This document shows, in pieces, positions 8,458 to 17,144 of a stretch of 64,000 nucleotides of DNA; within the stretch, counting starts at the first letter, position 1, and the number at the start of each line of letters is the position of its first letter. The notes beneath the pieces are model-generated. The model did no database searches and was not told where the DNA came from. It saw only the letters and a list, made by a program, of their open reading frames with translations. Origin of the DNA: Desulforhopalus sp. IMCC35007 (GTDB lineage: Bacteria > Desulfobacterota > Desulfobulbia > Desulfobulbales > Desulfocapsaceae); contig NZ_SWCN01000009.1 of assembly GCF_005116575.1 (NCBI RefSeq), positions 140,065-204,064 on the forward strand, read 5' to 3'. Position numbers and translations under genes: made by a program.

Positions 8458-10005
8458 ATGTCGGTAGAAAAAAGAGAATTCCTCAAACAGAAAAAAGAAA
8501 AAATCGCCCAGGGTGGCGGCGAGGCAAGAGTAAAAAAACAGCACGCCCAGGGGAAGATGACGGCCAGAGAGCGCCTCGTTCATCTTTTCGACTCCGGAAC
8601 TTTTATTGAAACAGACGCCTTCATAAAAAACAGATGTACCCGGTTTGGCATGGATAAACTTGACTTCGAAGGGGAATCCGTTGTTACCGGCTATGGCCAG
8701 GTCAATGGTCGTATTGTCTATGCCTTTTCCCAGGATTTTACAATCACTGGTGGTGCCCTTGGAGAGATGCATGCGAAAAAGATTGTAAAAGCAATGGACG
8801 CAGCCGCCAAAATCGGCGCTCCCATTGTCGGCATCAACGACTCGGGTGGAGCCCGCATCCAGGAGGCCGTGGATGCACTTTCAGGTTACGGAGACATTTT
8901 TTTCCGAAACTCCATCTACTCGGGAGTTATTCCACAGATATCAGCAATAATGGGTCCCTGTGCAGGTGGAGCCGTCTACTCCCCTGCTCTCACGGACTTC
9001 ATCTTCATGGTTGATAAGACATCCCAGATGTTTATCACCGGGCCCCAGGTTATAAAAACGGTCACAGGAGAAATTGTGACAGCCGAGGACCTCGGTGGAG
9101 CCATGACCCATAACAGTGTCTCGGGTAATGTCCATTTCATGGCAAATGACGAGATACAGTGTCTTGCGGACATCAGAACCCTTTTAAGCTATCTCCCGTC
9201 AAACAGCCTGGAGACAGCACCAGTGGTCGAAAGCCCGAACGACATTAACAGACAGATAGATGAACTTGATGAGCTTATCCCCGACAACCCCAACAAGCCT
9301 TACAACATTCTTGACGTCATCCTTCCCATTGTCGACAACCGGACTTTTATGGAATACCAGCCATATTTTGCAAAAAACCTGGTCACCGGGTTTGCTAAAA
9401 TCAACGGAAAATCCGTCGGTGTTGTCGCTAACCAGCCAAATGTCATGGCGGGATGTCTCGATATGAATGCGGGGGATAAGGCCGCACGTTTTATCAGGAC
9501 CTGCGACTCCTTCAACATCCCTCTGCTTACCTTTGTCGATGTCCCTGGCTTTCTCCCCGGTACCAATCAGGAATACGGCGGCATCATCCGACATGGTGCA
9601 AAAATCCTGTATTCCTACAGTGAAGCTACGGTTCCCAAGGTCACTGTCATAACAAGAAAAGCATACGGTGGTGCCTATGTCGCCATGTGCTCCAAATCTC
9701 TTGGTGCCGACATGGTCTTTGCCTGGCCTTCAGCCGAGGTTGCCGTTATGGGCTCAGAAGGCGCTGTAAACATCATCTTTAAAAATGATATTGCAAAAGC
9801 CGAGAACAAAGAAGAAACCAAAAGTGAAATACTAAAAGAGTATGCTGCGGAATTTGCCACCCCTTATAAGGCCGCAGAACGTGGCTTTGTCGATGATGTC
9901 ATTGACCCTCACGCCTCACGCCAGCGTATTATCGATGCCTTTAACATGCTGGAAGGAAAACGTGAAAAACGCCCTGCCAAAAAGCATGGTAACATTCCAC
10001 TTTAA
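8458..10005 (+). CDS. mmdA: Methylmalonyl-CoA decarboxylase alpha (carboxyltransferase)
   Basis: A 515-residue acyl-CoA carboxyltransferase of the 12S/PCCB/MmdA family. It carries the N-terminal GGGEARVKKQHAQGKMTARER stretch region, the oxyanion-hole loops GGARIQE and [11 protein letters not shown], and the C-terminal counterpart around GAYVAMCSK. It transfers the carboxyl group of (S)-methylmalonyl-CoA to carrier biotin. It is named as a decarboxylase alpha subunit, not a propionyl-CoA carboxylase, because the next three genes encode OadG-like, biotin-carrier and sodium-pump subunits, and no biotin carboxylase is present. The gap to the next gene is 12 bases. A close paralogue lies at 19756-21306. 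Confidence 0.9.
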   Translation: MSVEKREFLKQKKEKIAQGGGEARVKKQHAQGKMTARERLVHLFDSGTFIETDAFIKNRCTRFGMDKLDFEGESVVTGYGQVNGRIVYAFSQDFTITGGALGEMHAKKIVKAMDAAAKIGAPIVGINDSGGARIQEAVDALSGYGDIFFRNSIYSGVIPQISAIMGPCAGGAVYSPALTDFIFMVDKTSQMFITGPQVIKTVTGEIVTAEDLGGAMTHNSVSGNVHFMANDEIQCLADIRTLLSYLPSNSLETAPVVESPNDINRQIDELDELIPDNPNKPYNILDVILPIVDNRTFMEYQPYFAKNLVTGFAKINGKSVGVVANQPNVMAGCLDMNAGDKAARFIRTCDSFNIPLLTFVDVPGFLPGTNQEYGGIIRHGAKILYSYSEATVPKVTVITRKAYGGAYVAMCSKSLGADMVFAWPSAEVAVMGSEGAVNIIFKNDIAKAENKEETKSEILKEYAAEFATPYKAAERGFVDDVIDPHASRQRIIDAFNMLEGKREKRPAKKHGNIPL

Positions 10006-10017
10006 CAGGAGATTCCA

Positions 10018-10431
10018 ATGACAACCACAGAACTCCTGGCGGTCTTTGCAAACCCGGAAACAATGAAAGCCCTCAGCATCTCGGACAAGCTTTCTGCAGG
10101 TCTTGTGACAACGGTCCTCGGCATGGGGATCACCTTTGCCGCGCTGATCATCCTAATGGTCATTATCTCCTGGATGAACAAATTATTAGGTAAAAGCATG
10201 GCAGTATCAGCCAAGAAGGTTGCCCCGGCGCCTGTAGAGGCTGTTGTACCGGTAGCGGCTCAAACCAGGGAAAATGACAATGAACTGGTCGCAGCCATCA
10301 CCACAGCCCTTGCCGTTAGCCTACAGACATCAACATCTAATATAGTAATTCGAAACATTGAAAAGGTTGAGCATGGCACGCCTAGATGGAACAGGGCAGG
10401 AATCATTGAGCAGATGAACAGCAGACTTTAA
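10018..10431 (+). CDS. mmdD: Methylmalonyl-CoA decarboxylase delta, OadG-like
   Basis: A 137-residue member of the OadG/MmdD family, the small membrane subunit that holds the sodium-pumping decarboxylase together. There is one transmembrane helix at about residues 29-52, an Ala/Pro/Val-rich linker, and a conserved C-terminal tail with the signature PRWNRAGIIEQMNSR (a W, then a small residue, then M..R). CAGGAGA lies upstream of the ATG. It sits between mmdA and the biotin carrier, the same arrangement as in the Veillonella mmdADCB cluster except that no separate epsilon gene follows here. Confidence 0.85.
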   Translation: MTTTELLAVFANPETMKALSISDKLSAGLVTTVLGMGITFAALIILMVIISWMNKLLGKSMAVSAKKVAPAPVEAVVPVAAQTRENDNELVAAITTALAVSLQTSTSNIVIRNIEKVEHGTPRWNRAGIIEQMNSRL

Positions 10432-10456
10432 TTACGTATAATCATAGAGGGATGAA

Positions 10457-10849
10457 ATGAAAAAATTCAGAGTAGTTGTCAATGGTAGTGAATACAATGT
10501 CGAAATAGAAGAACTCAGCGAGCAGGTTACTGCCCCCCGACCTGTAGCCCAGACGAGCAGCCCGGCGCCTGTCGCACAGCCTAAGCCCGCCTCACCTGCG
10601 CCGGCCAAACCTGCCGCCCCTCAGGACACATCCGTCGGCGGAGCAATTGTCGCCCCCATGCCCGGTACCATTCTTAGTGTTGCCGTTGAAGCAGGTGCTA
10701 CTGTGAAAAAAGGCCAGACTCTTCTCGTCCTCGAGGCCATGAAAATGGAAAACGAAATCCAGGCACCCGCTGACGGTGTCGTTCAACAGGTCAACGTTTC
10801 GAAGGGACTCTCAGTGAATGCAGGCGACACCCTAATCGTCCTGTCTTAA
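10457..10849 (+). CDS. mmdC: Biotin carrier protein of methylmalonyl-CoA decarboxylase
   Basis: A 130-residue biotinyl carrier. Residues 1-20 match the conserved N-terminus of the family (KKFRVVVNGSEYNVEIEE region), residues 25-55 form a flexible Pro/Ala linker, and the C-terminal biotinyl domain has EAMKMEN with the biotin-accepting lysine at about residue 96. It carries the carboxyl group from MmdA to the membrane subunit MmdB, where decarboxylation drives sodium export. It lies 25 bases after mmdD and 18 bases before mmdB, in one operon. Confidence 0.93.
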   Translation: MKKFRVVVNGSEYNVEIEELSEQVTAPRPVAQTSSPAPVAQPKPASPAPAKPAAPQDTSVGGAIVAPMPGTILSVAVEAGATVKKGQTLLVLEAMKMENEIQAPADGVVQQVNVSKGLSVNAGDTLIVLS

Positions 10850-10867
10850 TAACCAGGAGACATTACC

Positions 10868-12034
10868 ATGCTGGAAGCACTACTCAATTTCTTCAAAAGC
10901 ACAGGTTTTTTTGGTCTCACCTTTGGCTCTATTACAATGCTGGGTGTTGCCTGCCTGCTCCTCTATCTTGCCATTGTAAAAAAATTTGAACCCCTACTCC
11001 TTGTCCCCATCGCCTTTGGAGTACTTCTCACCAACCTTCCCTTTGCAGGTATGATGGCAGCCCCTGTCATGGAGATTACAGAAAATGTCATCCATACCGT
11101 CGAGCCGGGAGGCCTGTTATATTACCTTTTTCAGGGTGATCATCTTGGCATCTTTCCCCCACTGATATTTATGGGGGTCGGGGCAATGACTGACTTTGGA
11201 CCACTGATCGCCAATCCGAAATCACTCCTTTTAGGGGCTGCCGCCCAGTTCGGCATTTTCATAACTTTTATCGGAGCCATCGCCTCGGGTCTTTTCACCG
11301 CCCAGGAAGCCGCTTCCATTGGTATCATCGGCGGCGCTGACGGACCCACGGCCATCTTTCTCTCCTCAAGACTTGCGCCACATTTACTCGGACCTATTGC
11401 AATCGCGGCATATTCCTATATGGCACTGGTACCCATTATCCAGCCGCCAATCATGAAAATGTTGACCACCAAAAAAGAACGGGTTATTCGTATGACCCAG
11501 CTGCGGGCGGTGAGCCAGCGGGAAAAAATAATTTTTCCGATTATTGTTACGATTGTGGTCTCTTTGATGGTACCTCCAGCGGCAACTCTCATAGGCATGC
11601 TGATGCTTGGCAACCTCTTTCGAGAGTGTGGAGTTGTCGGTCGGCTTGAAGATACGGCCAAAAATGCATTGATTAATATCATCACCATTTTTCTCGGAGT
11701 AACTGTAGGTGCTACCGCCACTGCAGAACAATTTTTAAAAATAGAGACCCTCGCTATTCTGGCCCTTGGAGTAACTGCCTTTGCCATCGGGACTGCTTCG
11801 GGTGTTCTTCTTGCAAAACTCATGAACAAGCTTCTCAACATGAACATCAACCCGCTTATTGGCTCCGCCGGTGTTTCAGCAGTACCCATGGCCGCGAGGG
11901 TGTCACAGGTGGTAGGCCAAAAAGAGGATCCGGGCAATTTTCTCCTCATGCACGCAATGGGGCCTAATGTAGCCGGTGTCATTGGCTCGGCGGTCTCAGC
12001 AGGGGTATTACTTTCACTTTTTGGTAGCAATTAG
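10868..12034 (+). CDS. mmdB: Sodium-pumping decarboxylase beta subunit
   Basis: A 388-residue integral membrane protein of the OadB/MmdB/GcdB family with about nine to eleven membrane segments. Family-specific loops are present: [15 protein letters not shown], where the Asp is the conserved sodium-binding residue, and [10 protein letters not shown], plus the C-terminal [18 protein letters not shown] and [15 protein letters not shown] motifs. It decarboxylates carboxybiotin and expels sodium ions. CAGGAGA precedes the start. It ends the mmdADCB unit; a TetR gene follows after 27 bases. Confidence 0.94.
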   Translation: MLEALLNFFKSTGFFGLTFGSITMLGVACLLLYLAIVKKFEPLLLVPIAFGVLLTNLPFAGMMAAPVMEITENVIHTVEPGGLLYYLFQGDHLGIFPPLIFMGVGAMTDFGPLIANPKSLLLGAAAQFGIFITFIGAIASGLFTAQEAASIGIIGGADGPTAIFLSSRLAPHLLGPIAIAAYSYMALVPIIQPPIMKMLTTKKERVIRMTQLRAVSQREKIIFPIIVTIVVSLMVPPAATLIGMLMLGNLFRECGVVGRLEDTAKNALINIITIFLGVTVGATATAEQFLKIETLAILALGVTAFAIGTASGVLLAKLMNKLLNMNINPLIGSAGVSAVPMAARVSQVVGQKEDPGNFLLMHAMGPNVAGVIGSAVSAGVLLSLFGSN

Positions 12035-12061
12035 GCTTTACAGAGCAGCACTGAGGAAATA

Positions 12062-12727
12062 TTGAGCATTTATGTACCAGAATTTAAAGCAACGGACAGC
12101 CAGATGAAAACAGAACAACTCAACGCAGATATTCATAAACGGCTCGAAGAAGCTGTACTTGAAATCTTTTCGAGTTCAGATTTTCACAAGGCTTCTATTC
12201 GTGATATCGCCAACCGGGCAGGAGTCAGCTTCACCACTATCTACAAACATTATGGGAGTAAGGAACAACTCGTATTTGCCTTTGTAGACATCTGGATGGG
12301 AAAATTGACGGATCGAATCGTCGACCATCTCCATGGGATCGAAAATCTCAAAGAAAAACTTCGCAAAGTATTCTGGCTGCAACTGGACTATTATGAACGG
12401 CACGAAGGGCTCGGCCGGATTGTCTTTATGACACTGCCCATGAAAACCTGGATGGCCGATGCAACCTTTGATCAGCCAAGAATGATGAGCCTGATGATAG
12501 ATGTACTCCGTCAGGGACAGAACGAAAAAATACTCAACCCCAACGTAAGGGCTGGTACACTTCTTGATTTTCTCATGGGATTTGTCCAGCGCAGTTTTTT
12601 CATGTGGATATTACGCGGCAAGACAGACTCACTCACCGACCAGGCAAACGTCATGTTTGAAATGGTCTGGCAAGGAATGGTCAACCCTGAAAAACAGCTT
12701 CAGGACAAGACCGGAACAAAAAAATAA
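12062..12727 (+). CDS. TetR-family regulator (paralogue 2)
   Basis: A 221-residue TetR-type regulator, closely similar to the product of 7676-8296 over the DNA-binding and ligand domains (SIRDIANRAGVSFTTIYKHY for the helix-turn-helix). The TTG start at 12062 has GAGGAAA just upstream; an ATG at 12104 matches the N-terminus of the paralogue and is an equally good candidate. It sits between the sodium-pump operon and the epimerase-mutase genes on the same strand, so it is probably co-transcribed with one or both and regulates them. Ligand unknown. Confidence 0.85.
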   Translation: MSIYVPEFKATDSQMKTEQLNADIHKRLEEAVLEIFSSSDFHKASIRDIANRAGVSFTTIYKHYGSKEQLVFAFVDIWMGKLTDRIVDHLHGIENLKEKLRKVFWLQLDYYERHEGLGRIVFMTLPMKTWMADATFDQPRMMSLMIDVLRQGQNEKILNPNVRAGTLLDFLMGFVQRSFFMWILRGKTDSLTDQANVMFEMVWQGMVNPEKQLQDKTGTKK

Positions 12728-12786
12728 CCAATACAAAAGTAGGAACCGCCAACAGGCAACAATTCTGACTTTTTGGAGGAACAACA

Positions 12787-13188
12787 ATGGAAATACTCAA
12801 AATTGATCATTTAGGAATCGCCGTTAACAGCATAGACAGTGGAAAAAACTTCTGGTCCGATGTACTCGGCCTTAAATTTGAAGGCGCAGAAACCGTCGAG
12901 GAGCAAAAAGTGACAACTGCCTTTTTTCCTGTAGGTGAAAGCGAGGTAGAGTTGCTGGAGTCCACCTCTCCCGACGGACCGGTTGCAAAATTCATAGAGA
13001 AAAAAGGTACAGGTTTTCAGCATGTCGCCTTTCGGGTAGCAGATATTGAAGCAGCTCTCGAAGAGTTGAAAGAAAAAGGCATCCAGCTCATCGACCAGAC
13101 ACCGCGAATAGGTGCCGGTGGGGCAAAGATTGCTTTTCTTCACCCGAAAGCCACAGGCGGGATACTCGTCGAACTTTGTCAACGTTAA
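12787..13188 (+). CDS. mce: Methylmalonyl-CoA epimerase
   Basis: A 133-residue vicinal-oxygen-chelate protein, matching methylmalonyl-CoA/ethylmalonyl-CoA epimerase in length and motifs. Visible features are DHLGIAVNSI at the N-terminus with the metal histidine, FQHVAFRV in the middle with the second histidine, and HPKATGGILVELCQ at the C-terminus with the glutamate ligand. It interconverts the (S) and (R) isomers of methylmalonyl-CoA between the decarboxylase/transcarboxylase and the mutase. TGGAGG lies 8 bases before the ATG. It is followed by the mutase gene after 57 bases. Confidence 0.94.
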   Translation: MEILKIDHLGIAVNSIDSGKNFWSDVLGLKFEGAETVEEQKVTTAFFPVGESEVELLESTSPDGPVAKFIEKKGTGFQHVAFRVADIEAALEELKEKGIQLIDQTPRIGAGGAKIAFLHPKATGGILVELCQR

Positions 13189-13245
13189 TCATTTTCACAA
13201 CCATATCAGATTGTAAGACCAGCGAGACTGGTAATAAAGGAGCAG

Positions 13246-15390
13246 ATGATGTCCCAGCATCCAGATTACACCAAATGGCAGGCCCTTGCCGAAAAACAGA
13301 TGAAAGGCAAATCCATTGATACCCTCAACTGGAACACCCCTGAGGGCATTACGGTAAAACCGCTGTATACCGCCGAGGATGTCGCAGGCCTTGATTCGGT
13401 CAACACCCTGCCCGGCATGGCACCCTATGTTCGCGGCCCCATGGCTACAATGTACGCCGGCAGGCCCTGGACCATTCGTCAGTATGCAGGTTTTTCAACA
13501 GCAAAAGAATCCAACGCGTTTTACCACAAGGCTCTTGCCGCCGGCCAGAAAGGGCTCTCTGTAGCCTTTGACCTCGCAACCCACAGAGGCTATGATTCAG
13601 ATCACCCACGCGTTGCCGGAGATATCGGCAAGGCAGGCGTGGCTATTGATTCTGTTGAAGACATGAAGATCCTCTTTGATGGAATTCCACTTGACAAGAT
13701 GTCCGTTTCCATGACCATGAACGGTGCGGTTATTCCAATTCTGGCCGGATATATCGTCGCTGCCGAAGAACAGGGCGTCAGTCATGATCAGCTCTCAGGA
13801 ACCATTCAGAACGACATTTTAAAAGAGTACCTCACGCGAAACACCTATATCTATCCTCCGACCCCTTCCATGCGTATCATCTCTGACATTATGTCATTCT
13901 GCTCAAAGAATATGCCCAAGTATAACACCATCAGTATCAGCGGATACCACATGATGGAGGCCGGAGCCAATAGTGTATTACAAACAGCCTTTACCCTGGC
14001 CGATGGCGTGGAATACGTAAAAGCTGCTATCAAGAGTGGGATGGATGTGGATGAGTTTGCCCCGCGCCTGTCGTTCTTTTTTGGCATTGGGATGAATTTT
14101 TTCATGGATATAGCCATGCTTCGGGCCGCCAGATTTCTCTGGCATCGGCTCATGAGTCAGTTCAATCCTAAAAACGTAAAGTCTTCCATGCTGCGTACCC
14201 ACTGCCAGACCTCTGGCTGGAGCCTCACGGAACAGGATCCGTACAATAATGTCATCCGCACCACCCTTGAGGCAATGTCTGCGGTGTTGGGCGGCACCCA
14301 GTCCCTGCACACCAACTCCTTTGATGAAGCCATCGGCCTTCCTACCGATTTCTCAGCCCGGATCGCCAGGAATACCCAGATCATCATCCAGGAAGAGTCT
14401 CAGGTATGTAATGTCATCGACCCTCTTGGTGGCTCATATTATATCGAAGCTCTCACCAAGGAAATTATCGACGAAGCCCAGAAAATAATCGATGAAATTG
14501 AATCCCTTGGTGGTATGGCCAAGGCCATCGAAAGTGGCATGCCGAAAATGCGTATTGAAGAATCTGCTGCAAGAAAACAGGCACGGATTGATCAGGGAAG
14601 TGATGTTATTGTTGGAGTCAATAAATACAAATTGGCCGACGAAACCATAGACTTTGAAGTGCGTGAAGTTCCGGCAACTGTACGTGATGAGCAAATAGCC
14701 CGGATTGAACAGATAAAAGCCAGCCGTGACAAGGACCTGGTCGCAAAGGCACTTGCAGATCTCACTGAAGCTGCCAAAAATGGTGGCAACCTTCTTGAAG
14801 CCGCACTTCCCGCTGTCCGGGCCCGAGCTACAGTAGGTGAGATTTCAGATGCTATGGAATCTGTATTTGGACGGTTTGTGGCAACAACCCGCTGCATTTC
14901 CGGTGCCTATTCGTCTGAATGTGAAGCCAAGCCCGATGTCATCAATGCCATTAAACAAAGAACCACCAAGTTTCTGGAATCCCAGGGTCGTCGTCCACGC
15001 CTGCTGGTTACCAAAATGGGCCAGGATGGCCATGACCGTGGTTTCAAAGTGGTTGCCAGTGCCTATGCGGATCTGGGCTTTGATGTTGATATCAGCCCAA
15101 TGTTCCAGACTCCTGCCGAAGCCGCTAAAATGGCTATCGAAAACGATGTCCATGTCGTTGGCGCATCAAGCCTTGCTGCCGGCCACAAATCCCTGATTCC
15201 TGCACTGATTGAAGAGCTCAAAAAACTTGGAGGTCAGGAGATTATCGTAGTTGCCGGTGGTGTCATTCCGCCTGTTGACTATGATTTCCTCTTTGAAGCA
15301 GGGGTCGCTGCCGTTTTCGGACCCGGCACACCTATTCCGGATTCAGCAGACCGAACACTGAGCTTGCTGGAAAAGAAATATCTCAGTTAA
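13246..15390 (+). CDS. mcm: Methylmalonyl-CoA mutase, single-chain
   Basis: A 714-residue adenosylcobalamin-dependent mutase that interconverts (R)-methylmalonyl-CoA and succinyl-CoA. The TIM-barrel substrate domain (about residues 35-550) has the family's [12 protein letters not shown] and [12 protein letters not shown] regions. The C-terminal B12-binding domain has the DxHxxG motif as GQDGHDRG, with the cobalt-ligating histidine at about 596, then GG(V/I)IPP near the end. The whole protein matches catalytic alpha-type mutases; no separate small subunit is present. The start could be either of two adjacent ATG codons. A strong hairpin follows the gene. No B12 riboswitch was seen upstream. 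Confidence 0.96.
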   Translation: MMSQHPDYTKWQALAEKQMKGKSIDTLNWNTPEGITVKPLYTAEDVAGLDSVNTLPGMAPYVRGPMATMYAGRPWTIRQYAGFSTAKESNAFYHKALAAGQKGLSVAFDLATHRGYDSDHPRVAGDIGKAGVAIDSVEDMKILFDGIPLDKMSVSMTMNGAVIPILAGYIVAAEEQGVSHDQLSGTIQNDILKEYLTRNTYIYPPTPSMRIISDIMSFCSKNMPKYNTISISGYHMMEAGANSVLQTAFTLADGVEYVKAAIKSGMDVDEFAPRLSFFFGIGMNFFMDIAMLRAARFLWHRLMSQFNPKNVKSSMLRTHCQTSGWSLTEQDPYNNVIRTTLEAMSAVLGGTQSLHTNSFDEAIGLPTDFSARIARNTQIIIQEESQVCNVIDPLGGSYYIEALTKEIIDEAQKIIDEIESLGGMAKAIESGMPKMRIEESAARKQARIDQGSDVIVGVNKYKLADETIDFEVREVPATVRDEQIARIEQIKASRDKDLVAKALADLTEAAKNGGNLLEAALPAVRARATVGEISDAMESVFGRFVATTRCISGAYSSECEAKPDVINAIKQRTTKFLESQGRRPRLLVTKMGQDGHDRGFKVVASAYADLGFDVDISPMFQTPAEAAKMAIENDVHVVGASSLAAGHKSLIPALIEELKKLGGQEIIVVAGGVIPPVDYDFLFEAGVAAVFGPGTPIPDSADRTLSLLEKKYLS

Positions 15391-15403
15391 CATCTCAGTC
15401 GCT

Positions 15404-15442
15404 AACAGGTGGACAGCTCGCTTGCTATTCTGTCCACCTGTT
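15404..15442 (+). terminator. Hairpin after methylmalonyl-CoA mutase
   Basis: AACAGGTGGACAG (15404-15416) pairs perfectly over 13 bases with CTGTCCACCTGTT (15430-15442), with a 13-base loop. The following GCTATTTT is only a weak T run, so termination may be partial, or the hairpin may protect the mutase mRNA. meaB follows 58 bases later. Confidence 0.65.
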
Positions 15443-15500
15443 GCTATTTTATGGTTCCGTAACGCTTTAGAATTTTTTTTTCTGTTGATATTTCCACCGG

Positions 15501-16487
15501 GTGCAAGACATGTTTACATCAGCTACAGACTATGTTTCCGGCATTCTCGCAGGTGACAGGCGCACTCTTGCAAGGACCATTACCCTTATTGAAAGTGTTC
15601 TTCCTGCCCACCAGGAACTCGCACGTAAAATCGTCGATCAGTTGCTGCCCCATACTGGAAAATCTGTGCGGATTGGTATTACAGGTGTGCCCGGTGCTGG
15701 AAAAAGTACTTATATCGAATCCTTTGGTACCATGCTCACCGAAAAGGGCCACAGGGTGGCAGTTCTTGCAATCGACCCAAGCAGCACCCGAAGTGGTGGC
15801 TCCATCCTTGGTGACAAAACCCGAATGGAAAAACTGGCGGTAAACGACAGGGCATTCATCCGCCCCTCTCCTTCCAGCGGCACCTTAGGTGGGGTTGGTC
15901 GTAAAACCCGGGAGACGATGCTTGCCTGTGAGGCCGCCGGCTACGATGTTGTGATCATTGAAACGGTGGGAGTCGGCCAGTCAGAAACTACAGTTGCCTC
16001 GATGGTTGATTTTTTCCTTGTTCTTATGATAGCAGGCGCCGGCGATGAACTGCAGGGCATAAAAAAAGGTGTACTTGAGGTGGCCGATGCCATCGTCATC
16101 AACAAGGCAGATGGCGACAATATCAACAGGGCCAAGATGGCCAGAAGAGAATACGAAGCAGCCCTGCATATGCTCATGCCAGCGAGCGCAAACTGGAGTC
16201 CGCCCGTTCTCACATGCAGTTCACTTTTTTCCGAAGGCATTGAGACAATCTGGGAGACCATCCTCGACCACAAACAGAGATTCATCAAAAGTGGCGAATT
16301 TGATGTAAAGCGAAGAGAGCAGGCTCTGGAATGGATGCATTTTCTGCTGGAAGACGGCCTTAGAACCTGGTTTTATACCAACCCTGAGGTTGCCCAGCTT
16401 CTACCGGGCCTTAAAAAAGACATTGCCCAGCTTAAAATATCCCCCACAGCCGCCGCAGACAGGCTTCTTGCTTTACTCAAAAGATAA
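15501..16487 (+). CDS. meaB: MeaB GTPase, mutase chaperone
   Basis: A 328-residue G3E-family GTPase of the MeaB/ArgK group, which loads and protects adenosylcobalamin on methylmalonyl-CoA mutase. It has a Walker A motif GVPGAGKST near residue 65, the AIDPSS and ETVGVGQSE switch regions, and NKADGDN for guanine recognition. The N-terminal helical arm and C-terminal dimerisation arm have the normal length. The start may be GTG at 15501 or ATG at 15510. The position just after the mutase gene is the usual one. Confidence 0.93.
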   Translation: MQDMFTSATDYVSGILAGDRRTLARTITLIESVLPAHQELARKIVDQLLPHTGKSVRIGITGVPGAGKSTYIESFGTMLTEKGHRVAVLAIDPSSTRSGGSILGDKTRMEKLAVNDRAFIRPSPSSGTLGGVGRKTRETMLACEAAGYDVVIIETVGVGQSETTVASMVDFFLVLMIAGAGDELQGIKKGVLEVADAIVINKADGDNINRAKMARREYEAALHMLMPASANWSPPVLTCSSLFSEGIETIWETILDHKQRFIKSGEFDVKRREQALEWMHFLLEDGLRTWFYTNPEVAQLLPGLKKDIAQLKISPTAAADRLLALLKR

Positions 16488-16506
16488 AAGAAGGAGCAGA
16501 TGCCAG

Positions 16507-17022
16507 CTATTCTTCCTTGTACCAGCCTGAATATTTAATATAGTTATTGGCAATTCTCTCAATTTCTCCCGCGATCAGCTCGCCGCTAATATCCTTTATT
16601 TTGCGTGCTGGAATGCCTGCGTAAATTGAAGCACCTTCCACCTTGGTGCCCTGGGTAACCACAGCACCTGCTGCGATAATAGTATTACTTTCCACTACAC
16701 AATCATCCATCACAATGGAGCCCATGCCAATGAGCACATTGTCTTTTATCGTACAGCCATGAACTATTGCATTATGGCCTACAGAGACATTGTTGCCAAT
16801 ATTGGTCGGAAATTTTTCATAGGTACAATGAACCACAGCACCATCCTGGATATTGACCTTATTACCCATGCGAATATAGTTCACATCACCTCTGATGACC
16901 GCCCCGTACCATATGGAACATTGATCGCCCATCACCACATCTCCAACAAGCACACAGTTTTCAGCAAAAAAACAATCCTTGCCGTAAGTCGGTGTGTACC
17001 CATTTAACTCTCGAAGTATCAT
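16507..17022 (-). CDS. Gamma-carbonic-anhydrase-like hexapeptide protein
   Basis: A 171-residue left-handed beta-helix protein of the gamma-carbonic anhydrase/YrdA/CaiE group, built of hexapeptide repeats. Likely metal histidines occur in VHCTYE and VGHNAIVHGC. The ATG at 17022 has GAGGAGG 6 bases upstream and is preferred over the longer frame to 17052. Members either hydrate CO2 or bind CoA derivatives. Here the gene is downstream of and in the same orientation as the biotin-dependent carboxyltransferase genes, so supplying or removing CO2/bicarbonate is a sensible but unproven role. Confidence 0.85.
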   Translation of the reverse strand: MILRELNGYTPTYGKDCFFAENCVLVGDVVMGDQCSIWYGAVIRGDVNYIRMGNKVNIQDGAVVHCTYEKFPTNIGNNVSVGHNAIVHGCTIKDNVLIGMGSIVMDDCVVESNTIIAAGAVVTQGTKVEGASIYAGIPARKIKDISGELIAGEIERIANNYIKYSGWYKEE

Positions 17023-17053
17023 TGCGGCCTCCTCATTTTCCTCAGAGAACAAA

Positions 17054-17083
17054 CAGGCCCCATTGATATTTCAATGAGGCCTG
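17054..17083 (-). terminator. Terminator-like hairpin after the 5S-type gene
   Basis: CAGGCC-C-CATTGA pairs with TCAATG-A-GGCCTG around a 4-base loop. On the minus strand the stem is followed by TTTGTTCTC. It lies between the stop of the 5S/biotin gene and the start of the carbonic-anhydrase-like gene, so it could terminate the upstream transcript or reduce read-through. Confidence 0.55.
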
Positions 17084-17144
17084 CAGTTATCCGTTCATAC
17101 GACCAGAGTAAAAAATGGTTCCTGGTCGCTTACTCTTTAAGGTG

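Noticed and set aside
8458..10005. Propionyl-CoA carboxylase beta subunit for the first carboxyltransferase
   Set aside because: The next three genes are OadG-like, biotin carrier and sodium-pump subunits, and no biotin carboxylase is nearby.
13189..13245. A cobalamin riboswitch in front of methylmalonyl-CoA mutase
   Set aside because: The gap to the epimerase gene is only 57 bases and lacks the B12 box; only a small ACCAG...CTGGT hairpin is present.
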